Shown here in pieces: positions 45,601-56,058 of a DNA stretch of 64,000 bases (position 1 is its first letter; each line of letters begins with the position of its first letter). The notes beneath the pieces were generated by a model, which ran no database searches, was not told the origin of the DNA, and saw only the letters and a program-made list of their open reading frames with translations. Made by a program: the position numbers and the translations under genes. This DNA comes from Euonymus europaeus (taxonomy: Eukaryota > Streptophyta > Magnoliopsida > Celastrales > Celastraceae). Where the stretch lies: positions 19,548,001-19,612,000 of the forward strand of contig OY756962.1 of the NCBI GenBank assembly GCA_963580455.1. Reading direction: 5' to 3'.

Positions 45601-47203
45601 ATTATATTCTATTGTTCGAGCCTTGAAATATTGGGAACATTATTTGGTGGGACGCGAATTTGTTCTCTACTCTGACCATGAGGCATTAAAGCATCTTAAT
45701 AGTCAAAAGCGGATTAGTAAGGACCTCCATGCCCGATGGTGTCAATTTCTCCAGAAATTCCTCTTTAAATTGCAATATAAATCTGGATCCCAGAACCGGG
45801 TAGCTGATGTTTTAAGCCGGAGAAATGCTTTATTGTCGACTGTGAAGTTGGAAGTGGTAGGATTTGATGAATTGAAAAATCTCTATGCTGAAGATGAAGA
45901 TTTTGGCCACATTTGGAACCAATGTGCTGCCCAACAGCCTATTGGTGATTATTATTTGCATGATGGGTACCTGATGCGTGCTAATCAATTGTGCATTCCT
46001 AAATACTCACTTCGAGAGAAGCTAATCAGGGATTTGCATGGTGGTGGACTCGCTGGGCATATGGGCAGAGATAAAACTCATGACGCTGTGGCCGAGCGTT
46101 ATTTTTGGCCTCATCTACGACGCGATGTGACGCGATTTGTCCAATGATGTTTCATCTGTCAAGTTTCTAAAGGTTAGTCCCAGAACACTGGCTTATATAC
46201 TCTCTTGCCTGTGCCTGAACATATTTGGGAAGATCTCTCCATGGATTTTGTTCTTGGCATGCCCCGTACCCAGCGCGGCATGGATTCTGTATTTGTGGTC
46301 GTGCACCGATTTTCCAAAATGGCCCATTTCCTTCCTTGTAAGAAGACTTCTGCTGCTAATGGGATAGCGAAGTTATTTTTTAAAGAAGTGGTTCGGCTTC
46401 ATGGGGTACCCAAAACCATTACTTTGGATCGAGACAATAAATTCTTAGGCCATTTTTGGCGCACATTATGGCGAATGTTTGATTCTTCACTGAATTTTAG
46501 TAGTACAGCCCATCCTCAAACAAACGGTCAAACGGAGTCCGTCAATCGAACTCTTGGCAACCTCGTTCGAAGCATCTGTGGTGACAGACCAAAACAGTGG
46601 GATTTTGCATTGTCTCAGGCTGAATTCGCCTATAATAGCGCTGTCCATAGCGCCACTGGAAAATCTCCATTTTCTGTGGTTTATACTCAGGTCCCATGAC
46701 ACACTCTTGATTTAATTGAATTGCCTAAAGCACCTGGAGTTAGTGATGCTGCCAAACAAGTGGCTTCCCAGTGGCAAGATATTCAGTCTGAAGTGAGAGC
46801 CAAATTAGAGGAATCAAATGCACGGTACAAACTGGCTGCTGACCAGCATCGTCGAGAACATGTGTTTGCTGTGGGTGACCAAGTAATGGTCTTTTTATGC
46901 AAGGAAAGGTTTCCTGTAGGCGCATACAATAAACTCCAGCCAAAGAAGTATGGGCCCTATCCTATTGTCAAGAAGATCAATGACAATGCGTATATGGTTG
47001 GTTTGCCTGACACTATGAATATTTCCAAGACATTCAATGTAGCTGATATATTTCCTTTCTATTCCTCCACTGCACCACTGTATCCTGATGTTCCTGCTAA
47101 CTCGAGGGCGAGTTTTTCTCAAGATGGGGAGACTGACGTGGATGCTATTGCTGTAGAATATATGAAGCGGGTTGATTGTCAAAAGCCTAAGGCCAGGCGT
47201 TAA
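42620..47203 (+). pseudogene. element C Gag-Pol, two frameshifts and seven stops
   Basis: Starts [10 protein letters not shown] at 42620. Gag has [16 protein letters not shown]; the frame shifts near 43160 in a G-rich run and again near 43400. CCHC knuckle CFKCNQPGHRSSDC lies near 43725-43770, protease DGGSCENI near 43995, RT motifs [24 protein letters not shown] and YFDD at 44690-45060. RNase H ([21 protein letters not shown]) spans 45480-45850 and integrase ([30 protein letters not shown]) 46030-46560. A GPY-like region (KKYGPYPIVKK) follows. Stops are at 44102, 44885, 45275, 45323, 46145, 46175 and 46697 (first bases). The frame ends at 47203 within the 3' LTR. No chromodomain motif seen. 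Confidence 0.9.
47122..47133 (+). promoter_or_regulatory. element C polypurine tract
   Basis: AGATGGGGAGAC directly before the 3' LTR, within the pol frame. Confidence 0.75.
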
Positions 47204-47421
47204 AGGAGGTTTTGGGCTTTTGTGTTTTGGTTGTTTTGCCAGCCCATTTGTGTCTTTTTTATTTCTCTTTGTTGTTTATTTTATTTGGGATGCCTTAGGG
47301 TTGGAGGGGGATAAAAAGGCTGGCTGTTTTGGTTAGAGGTAACTGTGATTTTGTGTAAAAGTGAACTGGTTGTATTCCAGGTTTCCTTGTGTGTAAAAAT
47401 CTTGTGCTTCACTCTGCGTCA
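47134..47421 (+). repeat. element C 3' LTR (288 bp)
   Basis: Differs from the 5' copy at four positions by eye and encodes the last 22 codons of pol before the stop at 47201-47203. Confidence 0.93.
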
Positions 47422-47426
47422 GAACC

Positions 47427-48344
47427 TTGGAAGTTGTTTTTGGAAAAATGGTGCCTCTATTGGTCATATATGTTGCAGATGGTGCGACTATTTTGTGCAG
47501 TGAATTAAGAAGATTTGTGGATGGAATTAATATGGTTATGTATATGGAATTAATATGCTGACTGTTAACTCTCTTTTTTCCGTTCTATATCAAAAAGAGA
47601 TGATGTTTAGGAATGATGGTGGTTTACATTATGTTTGCATTATATTGTGGACTTGGATTCATGAATATATATATCTATGTGTGTGTGTGTGTGTAATGTG
47701 TAATTTGGGAGTTGGAGGTGAATGGGGACCATGTAGAAACCCATTTTACCAATTGTCAATTTTCTTAGTTTGGAATGGCGTCATTACTGGATCACCATTT
47801 TCAATAACAACAAAACACATACTAACTTCTGGCCCATATTGACAGCTTCAGAATTTGATTATGGAAGACATTTTATGGCTCTTGCTGCCAGGTGAGTGCA
47901 AAAGTCCCAACAGAGACGTTATATAGTGCAGGTGACGAAAATGTAATTATTTTGTGCATTCTATAATTATTTGTAATATAATCTCATTTCTGTTCATTCA
48001 AATGAGATTTACATACTTTATAAATGTGTCATTTTGTAGCATAAACATAAATTTCACTGGGAAATATTACTTATTAAAAGAAAGGATAAATTGGTAAATT
48101 CACTTTACAAGTCATAAAAGTATTTTTTTTTTTCGTATTTTTTGACTATCCAGATAAGCGGAGGTAAAATTTCCCTCCCCTCCCATTCATTTTTCATTCC
48201 CCTCAAATTTTTATCCCGTCCTTTCTCTCCTTCCCAAACAATGTGTAAATCTCAATGTCACCATGATGATGTATGCCTAACAATAAATACACAATAACTT
48301 AGTTCCTTTGAAGTTTTCAGCCCAAAAACAATATGTTCCACGCT
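47427..48344. other. intergenic; (TG)n microsatellite
   Basis: A (TG)n tract lies at about 47677-47694. The rest is AT-rich without a supported gene. The first 150 bases continue the unit interrupted by element C. Confidence 0.5.
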
Positions 48345-49190
48345 TGTGACATGTGTTTGGAATTTTTTTTAGTATCTAAAAATGATTTTGAGTTTAGATT
48401 TTTAAAACAGTTTTAAAAATTAAAAATAGGGTAAAAAATCATTTGGTTTGTGTTTTTTTTCTACATTTTTAGAAACAGACAACATGAAATTCAACTGAAA
48501 TGCACTATAATTTAACTCAAATTCATGGAAATTCAACTAAATTTCCAAACAAATGCAAATAAAATTCATCCAAATCCAACCAAATTTCATCCAAATCGGG
48601 TCAAATGCATCCATTCGAGTCAACACCGGGTCATGCCCTTCTGGTGGGCAAGATGACCAACCAAGGACTGGGTTATGTGGTCCTAAGTCCAACGAGTTCA
48701 ATGGTGGTGGTGGATGTCACCGTCGTTGGCCGTGGTTGCTGGATCGAGCGTTTGAAGCCACGGTGGCTGCAAGTTTTAAAGTCAGATTCCAGTAGCTACA
48801 GTCGATTAAACAAGGCGAGGTTGATTGGGGTTTGTCGCTTGTCGCCTTGCGAAACTTTTGACACCAACTATGTTGCAAATGGTTGCCGGACGGAGGCTGA
48901 GACGTGAAGGGGAGAGAGAGAAGAAGGAAGGTGTAAGAAGAAGAGAGAGAAGAGAGTGGCGCGTAAAAGGAGAGAGAAAGTGACACCAAAAAGTTTCAAT
49001 TAATTGCAAAATATGCCACTAGTTTTGTTTCTCAAAATTGGCCCAAAACTTGATTTTGATGTGTTTAATTTTTGGTTTTCAAAAACCAGTTTTTTCAAAA
49101 TTATTTTTCAAAACATACCATCCAAATGAATTTTACACTGAATTTCAATTTCCAAAAATAGAAAACTTGAAACAAACACACTAGAGTGTG
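48345..49190. mobile_element. possible non-autonomous DNA transposon with GC-rich cargo
   Basis: AT-rich flanks show loose inverted similarity (AAAAAATCATTTGGTTTGTG near 48440 against AAAATTCATTTGGATGGTAT read from the right near 49120). They enclose a GC-richer block, 48600-48930, that looks like captured gene sequence (GGTGGTGGTGGATGTCACC) but matches no protein I know. No target duplication found. Confidence 0.3.
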
Positions 49191-49439
49191 TTTGGGCGGT
49201 GTTCTTAAAACAATTTTTGGTTTTTGAAATTTGAAAATGTTATAAAATTCGTTTGTGTGGTGGTTTTTCAAAATTGATTTCACAAAATTGATTTTTGTCT
49301 TTTGTTTTTGAAAACAAAAAATGGAAAACAAGTTTAGGGAGTTTTGCAAGAACTGTTCTCCTGTTTTAGAAAAATTATGGAGAATTGTTTTCATTAATGG
49401 CAAACTTGTAAATACATTGATCTCAAACCCTAACACTAG

Positions 49440-51082
49440 TTCAGCGCCTCCCACCTCTATGTGCTCCCAGTACTTGCGTCAATCTGCAAAGCATCTCAGA
49501 CTCCGATCTCTCTAATTGGGCAAATCTGCGAATCTTGGATTAAAGGTACTTGCTTCATCATCTTCTTCTTCTTCTTCTTCTTGATGATGACTCGTTCCCT
49601 TCAAAGGTATATACTTTCTTCTTCTTTTTCTGTTTCTTTCTTCAAAAAAAGAAACGCCAATTCACTTTTGGAATTTTGTAGCCAAGGTGATAGATCATGG
49701 ATCTCTTTTCTTTGCAACCAAGGTGATAGATCTTTTGGAATTTTTCCTTTTTGTTGTTTTGTAAATGAGCTAAACCTGATCAAATTCCTGGAATAATTGA
49801 ACATGAAAAAAAATTCAGATTTGATAAAGTTGTGTGAAACATGATAGATAGATTCAATTAACGTCCTTGAGTGTGATAGACACATTTTTTGGTTTCATAT
49901 TTGGTGTTTTCAGTGTGATAGAGACACATTTGGGGGTTAATTTATTGATAAAGTTAAAAGTCATTCTACCCCCAATCAAAGGATGAATTTATAACTGAAG
50001 TTTCTAGTATTGTAAAAGGCGAACCTTTGTTCCAATTTGTAATCAGGTTACCTTTTGCAATTTTGTGCTTAATTCTTTGTTGCTTCGAGTTGAGTGACAT
50101 CTGCTTGCTAATCTAACATCTATTGTGACATTCTTCTTTGTTGCTTAATTATTTGATTTCCCACTATGCCTCATCATGCAATCATGAAAGTTGTGGATAT
50201 ATGGGGTTTGTTTTTATTAGGCAGTCCAACTTTCCTAGGTTGTTACTAGTTTTGAAGTCACGGTTATATTTAATGAATAAAAGGCGATAATCTTAATTGA
50301 ATTTAGTACATAAAACTAAGTTCAAAGTTGATCAGAAATTAATATTGAGTTAAATATTGATGCAGGAAAAACAAATATTGAGTTAGATATTGATGTGTCT
50401 TTCTCTCTGGCAGAGGTGTTAGGCCTTTTGGAGTCTCCCTACTGGTTGCTGGAATTGACAACTCTGGTCCTCAATTGTACCAGGTATATCCTTTAACCAA
50501 TTTGATTGTGTTAAATGTACTAGAAGATGCATTGTTCTTGACTAGCTGGCTTATGGGATGCTGCTGTGAGTAGATGTTCTTGGGGGTTTATTTTCAGCTA
50601 TGGATTTATTTCTTCATTTTCTTTCCCAGAAGTACTAGTTTGTTTTTTGAGTTCGAAAAAAATTCTGAAATACATAATGAGATGACCATGAACACTAGAT
50701 ATGGAGATCATTGAACCAATCTTAGTTGAAATATAGTTAGGTGGTTTGTTTGATTGATGGTTCATTTGATGTTTTTGTTGTTTATTGTTTAGAGGATATA
50801 ATTAGGTTCCCTTTTTCTCTACAGGAGACACTGTTATCAAGTAATATTTGAATGGTTATGCTCTGTCTTTATGAAATTGTTCATGTATCTTTGAATGGCT
50901 ATGCTCTATCTTACCAATTTGCCATCATAATTTTTTTTAGTGGATTCTTGTTGCTTGGCAGCATGGTTTCATTCCAAAATCTGTTACTTTACTTTGTTTC
51001 TTTTAATTTGTCAATGATTTTGATTTGCAAATGCATTTTAAATATGCAAATGCATTATATGTTCAGGTTTACGCTTTCTGAA
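49440..51082 (+). other. 5' region of the Myb/SANT-like gene copy 1
   Basis: Exon-like sequence at about 49440-49545 ends GATTAAAG|GTACTTGC, followed by a (CTT)n tract at 49560-49582. A long AT-rich intron-like stretch, containing the isolated proteasome-like exon at 50414-50483, runs to an acceptor (GTTCAG) near 51066, just before the ATG at 51083. The order is inferred from splice signals and from a matching arrangement in the second copy. Confidence 0.35.
50414..50483 (+). pseudogene. isolated exon resembling proteasome subunit alpha type-2
   Basis: Reads GVRPFGVSLLVAGIDNSGPQ then LYQ, bounded by a good acceptor (TCTGGCAG) and donor (CAG|GTATATCC). The segment GVRPFGVSLLVAG..D..GPQLYQ is the hallmark of 20S proteasome alpha-2 (PAB) near its substrate channel. 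The exons that should precede (ATVCQEFTQSGG-like) and follow (DPSGSYFSWKA-like) are not visible within about 600 bases on either side. It therefore looks like a captured or leftover single exon with intact splice sites, in the same orientation as the Myb/SANT-like gene. Confidence 0.75.
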
Positions 51083-52053
51083 ATGGAGACAACAGAAGAA
51101 AACACATTATGGAGCTCGGTAATGGAGAAATTGTTCATTGACATAATGGTAGACCAAGCTACTAGGGGTAACATGAAGAATGGTGTCTTCCATAACTGGG
51201 TTTGGGCTGCAATACTTCAAGAGCTGAATACAAAGTCTGGAAGAGCTTACACTATCAAACAAGTCAAGCAAAAATTCAATCGACTTAGAATCAAGCATCG
51301 TGCATTTTTCGATCTTCTCAACACTACCGGTTTTGGATGGGACTCGGTGTCCAATACAGTGACTGCAGATGAAGAAGTATGGACAACATACTGCAAGGTA
51401 TTTTCAAAACCATTTGTGGTACATAAATTACATACCAATACATGTTTTTCACTCTCTCAATTGTTTTAAATTGTCATCTCCTCCGAATGCAGGCACATCC
51501 AGTTGCCCATTAGTTCAAGAAGAAAAGTTGTGACAACTATCGCAACCTTGGCATTCTTTTCAATAGTGGGACAGCCACTGGAGTACTTCATCATGCCTCA
51601 ACACTCAGTCCCCCGAACACCGATGAAGAGAATGAGCTGGACCTTGAATATAGGACTGCTGGTGTTCATGTTCATACTGGAGCTGAATTGGAAGATGAAT
51701 CTTTTGGTGATGACTCCATGGATCCGAAGACGCGTAGTGGAAAAAGATTAGCAGCACATCCACAGAAGAAGTCCAAGAAGGATTCAAGGCACAGTGAGGT
51801 GAGCGAGGTCATACATGCATTCACTAAAGTTCAGAATGAGAAACTTGAAAGGTTGAAGTCATCCAGCACTTGTGAGGCTACCAGTGTATCCCAGGATGAC
51901 ACATTGACACAAGCTATGGAAATATTGAACAAAATGCCTTTCGCAGTGGATGTACGTGTTAGGGCAATCCCGATGTTCACCAATGCTGACTATAGGAAGA
52001 TGTTCCTGGCAATGACAGATGAGATGAGGGTAGGTTGGCTCCTTAGCCTCTAG
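51083..52053 (+). pseudogene. Myb/SANT-like DNA-binding domain protein, copy 1, with one in-frame stop
   Basis: Two exons, 51083-51397 and 51493-52053 (GT..AG, phase 0), 291 codons if read through. Starts METTEENTLWSSVMEKLF. The N-terminal third is a Myb/SANT-like domain (Myb_DNA-bind_3 type; WSSVMEKLFIDIMVDQATRG, KQKFNRLRIKHRAF), as in plant L10-interacting-Myb-type proteins and in PIF/Harbinger ORF1 proteins. A Ser/Lys-rich linker (DPKTRSGKRLAA) and a C-terminal helical region (MEILNKMPFAVD, DYRKMFLAMTDEMRVGWL) follow. A single TAG at 51511-51513, seven codons into exon 2, cuts the product to 111 residues; the remaining frame is otherwise open and family-like. No Harbinger transposase is seen nearby. 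Confidence 0.8.
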
Positions 52054-53056
52054 GGTCATCGGCCTCTTGGTGAGTCTTCCAGTTTTATGTCTTCAATTAA
52101 TTGTGTGATGAGTTTGATGGTGTTGTTGGCAATATGTTGACTAAGTTTGGAGATTTGTATCATTTGGTATGTACGCGTATTTGAATATGTATTTGTAGAC
52201 GCTGCTTTATATGTATTTGAACTATGTTAATTTATTTGTGGTGTGTTGCATGTGACTAAAATATGTTGGAGTAGGACAAGCTACAGGGAAAGTCAAAAGA
52301 TGCAATTTTTTGCAGAGATTCTCTTCTCTGCTGTAACATTTGTAGTGCTTTTTTTTGCTTAGAAAGCAACATATTTTTTGCTGCTATGATACAGTGTGCA
52401 CTTGTTTACTATTGTGTTGTTGACTACGGAAGTTATTTTTTCTATAAATCTCTTGTGCTATCTTGATTGGGTGGAACTATCTTCTATGTTATTCTTTGTG
52501 TTTCACCTATTTTGGTCACTGTGAAGAAGCTACAAGGCAGGTAAACAACTTATCTTGATTTGTCTTCCTTTGGTTTACACTTCTCTTTGGTTTCATAAGA
52601 ATGGATCACTGCAACTATGAAAAATGGATCATCTTTTGATTTGTTGGGTTTCTATTTTCTGTCAGTAGTTCTTGTTTTGGATCATATATTGATCAACTGT
52701 GAAACCGTTCTCCGAGTTTATGGTTTTTTGCTCTCTGTATTTGTGGTTCCTACAATGATTGAGGAGTATTTGCAAGTAATGTGACCACATAAATAATTTC
52801 CGAAATCGCTTTTTTTTTCAAGTTTAAAAAATTTGTTTGGCATCCATTTTAGATATTGTTTTGAAAATCATTTTCAAAAAATCAAGGAAAACAAGTGACT
52901 ACTTTTTTAAAAATTTCACTGTACATGGCATTTTTGTAATTAAACAACTTTGACTAGTTAACCTAATAAGATATTTGTAAGTCGCACGGCAGCCACACTT
53001 GCCTAGTTCCCCCTTTCGCACCTCACTCCCCAGTTTGTATACCGTTGCAAATAGCG
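52054..53056. other. 3' flank and intergenic, no gene seen
   Basis: T-rich sequence, probably 3' UTR and flank. The stretch 52960-53056 seems to belong to the 5' region of the second Myb/SANT copy, interrupted by the solo LTR. Confidence 0.4.
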
Positions 53057-53061
53057 CTACC

Positions 53062-55109
53062 TGTGGCGCCTCGACCTGGAATTCACACACTGAGCCGGGA
53101 GCGCCACTTAAGACGTAAATTCTTTCACTAAAGACCTCATCTCATGTCATCCTAACCCCGAATTTTAGCAAAAATCTGGTAGCACCTCCCCATACATCGG
53201 AGGATGTCAACCTAGAGTCACATATCACAACTTTGCAACAAATGTAATCAATAATAATTCAGAGAAATTCCGCAGCCTAGAAAGGCCTTTGACCATCTAA
53301 CCACAATCACTCTCTAGGTAGGGCCTCAGGCCTCCTAGTCATATGCAAATAATATGCAGATCTTAATCATATCAATATCATCGAAAAAGGCTTTCAAAGT
53401 CTACAAATTCGGACCCATGGTCCATCATCCAGGTACAGGAGTCCCGATCACACGACATACACTCCCGACCCTCCATCCAACATACCGAAAATGTATTGAA
53501 CAACATAGTATTCAACATTATAAAGTACTAAATGTACTCAACAACTAACAAGTTTCAACATATCAAAATACATATCCTAATGCTCCTAGGGTGGCTATCC
53601 ATGTCACGGCGCCTCCTACTGATCCGCAATTTGGTTCTCAACACTAGTCTCACTTGAAGGATAGAGAAAAGAGATAGGGTGAACAGGAGGCTCCGTAGAG
53701 AAATAAGAAGAGTCATAAAGATTTTAAGGCTGAATTTTGAAACAAGTTTAATGCAGCAAGATGACATCTAAAAATGTCACAAAAAAAATATAATCATAGG
53801 CTACACCCTACAGCGCGTGGAACCAGTCAACGAATATTCCAAAAAATCATCGAAATCCTCGCACTTTGCCCCAGACAACCATAGGTGCACATTCACAATA
53901 GAAATCCCAATCCCAACAACAATGTGCCCATTCGGTACCCAACATCACACAAAATGGAACCTAAGGATACTACAAGTCCATTCTCGTAGTTCCTGTGCAA
54001 CTACAATGCATGTCCAATCAAGTCATGCAAAAGAGGTTTATATATATAACAATCTTTATTTATATACGTAACTACATGATGCATGAACGAGAATTATCAT
54101 GCCCAATAGATGATTAAACATTAAAAGGGTATGCAATTAATCAATAATCAACAAAGGGGTTCATTCTTCTTAAGGAACAATTTAGGCAAGAACACAAAAA
54201 TTAATGACTGATGAAGAAGTACAAACGCTCTTTAGAGAACAAATAATATGATAAGAAAATGGGGTAAGAATCTCTCCTCGAATCCAAGCTATCACAAGCT
54301 ACAATTTTTCGAATATTAGAGTTTGAGTTTCCGAACCTACCATATAGAAAATTCATCACCCATTCCCAAAAATTAATTTCCAACAATCACAATCAACATA
54401 AACCCAACCAACAAATCAAGAAAAATTACCTTTCTCACTCGTAGAAAACCCAAATATGTCAAACTCAAGTCTTCAAGCCTTCAATCCACCAAATCATCAA
54501 TCAACCTAGTTTATATCATCATAAATATGCTCAAATCAACCTATACAATCATTCTAAAACACCCATTCAAAGTTCCAATCAAAATCACACAAACCCTAGA
54601 TTTCATAGAAAACTAGAAACTTACCTCAAATCTTCCCAACTTTATGGAATCCTTCTTGAATATTCTTCTAATCTTTAATCCAAGCCTTAATCGTTGGAAA
54701 TCTCTCAAGAATCTCTCTCTCTCTCTAAAATTCGGAGCTCCAACGAAAATACAAATTCTGGTCGAGTAAGGGTATATTTCCAGCTCGGGTTGCGCCTAGG
54801 AGCTCTGGAGTTGGTTTTTCTCCCAAAACCCACTGTTTTGGGTGCTATCCTGGGCGTGCACAAAAAATTTCGCTCAGGCAGGTTGCACCTAGGTGGCCAC
54901 CTAGGTGCCCCAGCGCTACATCTTCTTCTCTATCGCCACTATACTAGGCGTTGCGCCTAGGCTCCCTTGGTGCGCCCAGTACAGTTTCAACTCACTCGTT
55001 CTCTCCTCTTTTTCGACTAGGCACCCCTGTTTACACATTAACACTAAAAAATACATACATTTCTAACTTCCAATCACTCCTAAGTTCATATTTGGGGTAG
55101 GTCACCACA
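53062..55109 (-). mobile_element. solo LTR (2048 bp), Ty3/Gypsy type
   Basis: Minus strand begins TGTGGTGACCTACCCC and ends GAGGCGCCACA. Perfect 5-bp duplication CTACC (53057-53061 and 55110-55114). No second LTR or internal sequence follows, so it arose by LTR-LTR recombination. CT-rich block 54690-55020. Confidence 0.85.
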
Positions 55110-55579
55110 CTACCAATGCCGTTCTAGACATGCCACTCTCATCCATGACCACGACTCCAAGAAAGGTAGGCGTTCTTGTCTAGCTTTTCATTGTTTGCTA
55201 TGTTGTGAGCGTGAATCTTGTTTTCATTATTGATTGGTAGGGATCGATCTAGGGTTTGGATTTCATTGTGTTGGGTGGATCTTGGTATTCCTAGAAGCTT
55301 TGTTAATTGAAGAATTTTGTTTTGTAAAGTAATTTTTAGTTATGCTTTATGTATTTTTTTTATCCACTGGATTTGTTTGTTTATTCTTTCATCATGTATC
55401 ATGAAGAGATTAACATTGATTTTGGAATGAAACATATGAGACTGCTAGCACTATTTCCCAGTTCCAATATAAAGTTACTTTTACATGGCCATTGAAAGGT
55501 TTCTTCTTGATTTGTCTTACCTTTGAAGCAAGTTTGTTGCAATGAATCATATATACTCTCTATTTCACAGGGTCGTCAA

Positions 55580-55897
55580 ATGGAGCACGCCCAAGAAAAC
55601 TCTGAGGAGAGTGGTTTATGGAACTCTGTTATGGAAAAATTGTTTGTCGACATTATGGTTGAACAAGCAACCAGGGGAAACATGAATGATGGTGTATTCC
55701 ATAAAGTCCGGGCCATAATTTTGGAAGAGCTGAACTCCAAGTCTTCAAGGAATTATTCGATGAAACAAATCAAAACAAAGTTCCAGAGGTTGCGGATGAG
55801 ACATCATGCATTTTCTGAACAGTTAGACCACTGGCATGAAGACACATATTTTCTCTTAGCAAGAAAATTGTATAGTGTTGTCATATATGAGATTTAG
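55580..55897 (+). pseudogene. Myb/SANT-like domain protein, copy 2, truncated
   Basis: ATG at 55580 follows an acceptor (TTTCACAG) like that of copy 1. It reads MEHAQENSEESGLWNSVMEK and on through LFVDIMVEQATRGNM to RLRMRHHAFSEQLD, parallel to copy 1. Similarity stops after about 85 residues; the frame then ends at 55897 with unrelated residues. No exon 2 counterpart is seen before the solo LTR at 56059. Its 5' region (from 55115, donor CAAGAAAG|GTAGGCG) is separated from upstream sequence by the 53062-55109 solo LTR. Confidence 0.75.
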
Positions 55898-56058
55898 TTA
55901 TTGATGCATTCTCGATATCATATCTTGTTTCATTCAAAACCACAGTAAGATTTGCTGAAAATCACCACCTAAGAGAATTATTGTTCCTCCAAATGACTTC
56001 TCATCTTCTACGTTATCTTTATGGATTGTGAGTAGATTCTTTTCGAGAGCTTCAAAAC

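Larger units (their letters stand above)
42296..47421 (+). mobile_element. element C: Ty3/Gypsy retrotransposon with decayed coding region
   Basis: 5126-bp element with 288-bp LTRs (42296-42583, 47134-47421) differing at only four positions by eye, primer site at 42586, and perfect target duplication GAACC (42291-42295 and 47422-47426). Same layout as the intact element at 1500-6648 and clearly related in protein (DGGS protease, YFDD RT), but no chromodomain is recognisable and the pol frame ends inside the 3' LTR. The pol-into-LTR overlap is a trait I associate with the CRM (centromeric) branch; clade is uncertain. Confidence 0.93.

Noticed and set aside
50852..51082. Upstream extension of the Myb/SANT ORF (hydrophobic leader from 50852)
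   Set aside because: It translates intron-like T-rich sequence ending at a splice acceptor; the family-like start is the ATG at 51083.
53354..54960. ORFs within 53354-54960
   Set aside because: They lie inside the 2-kb solo LTR and carry no protein motif.
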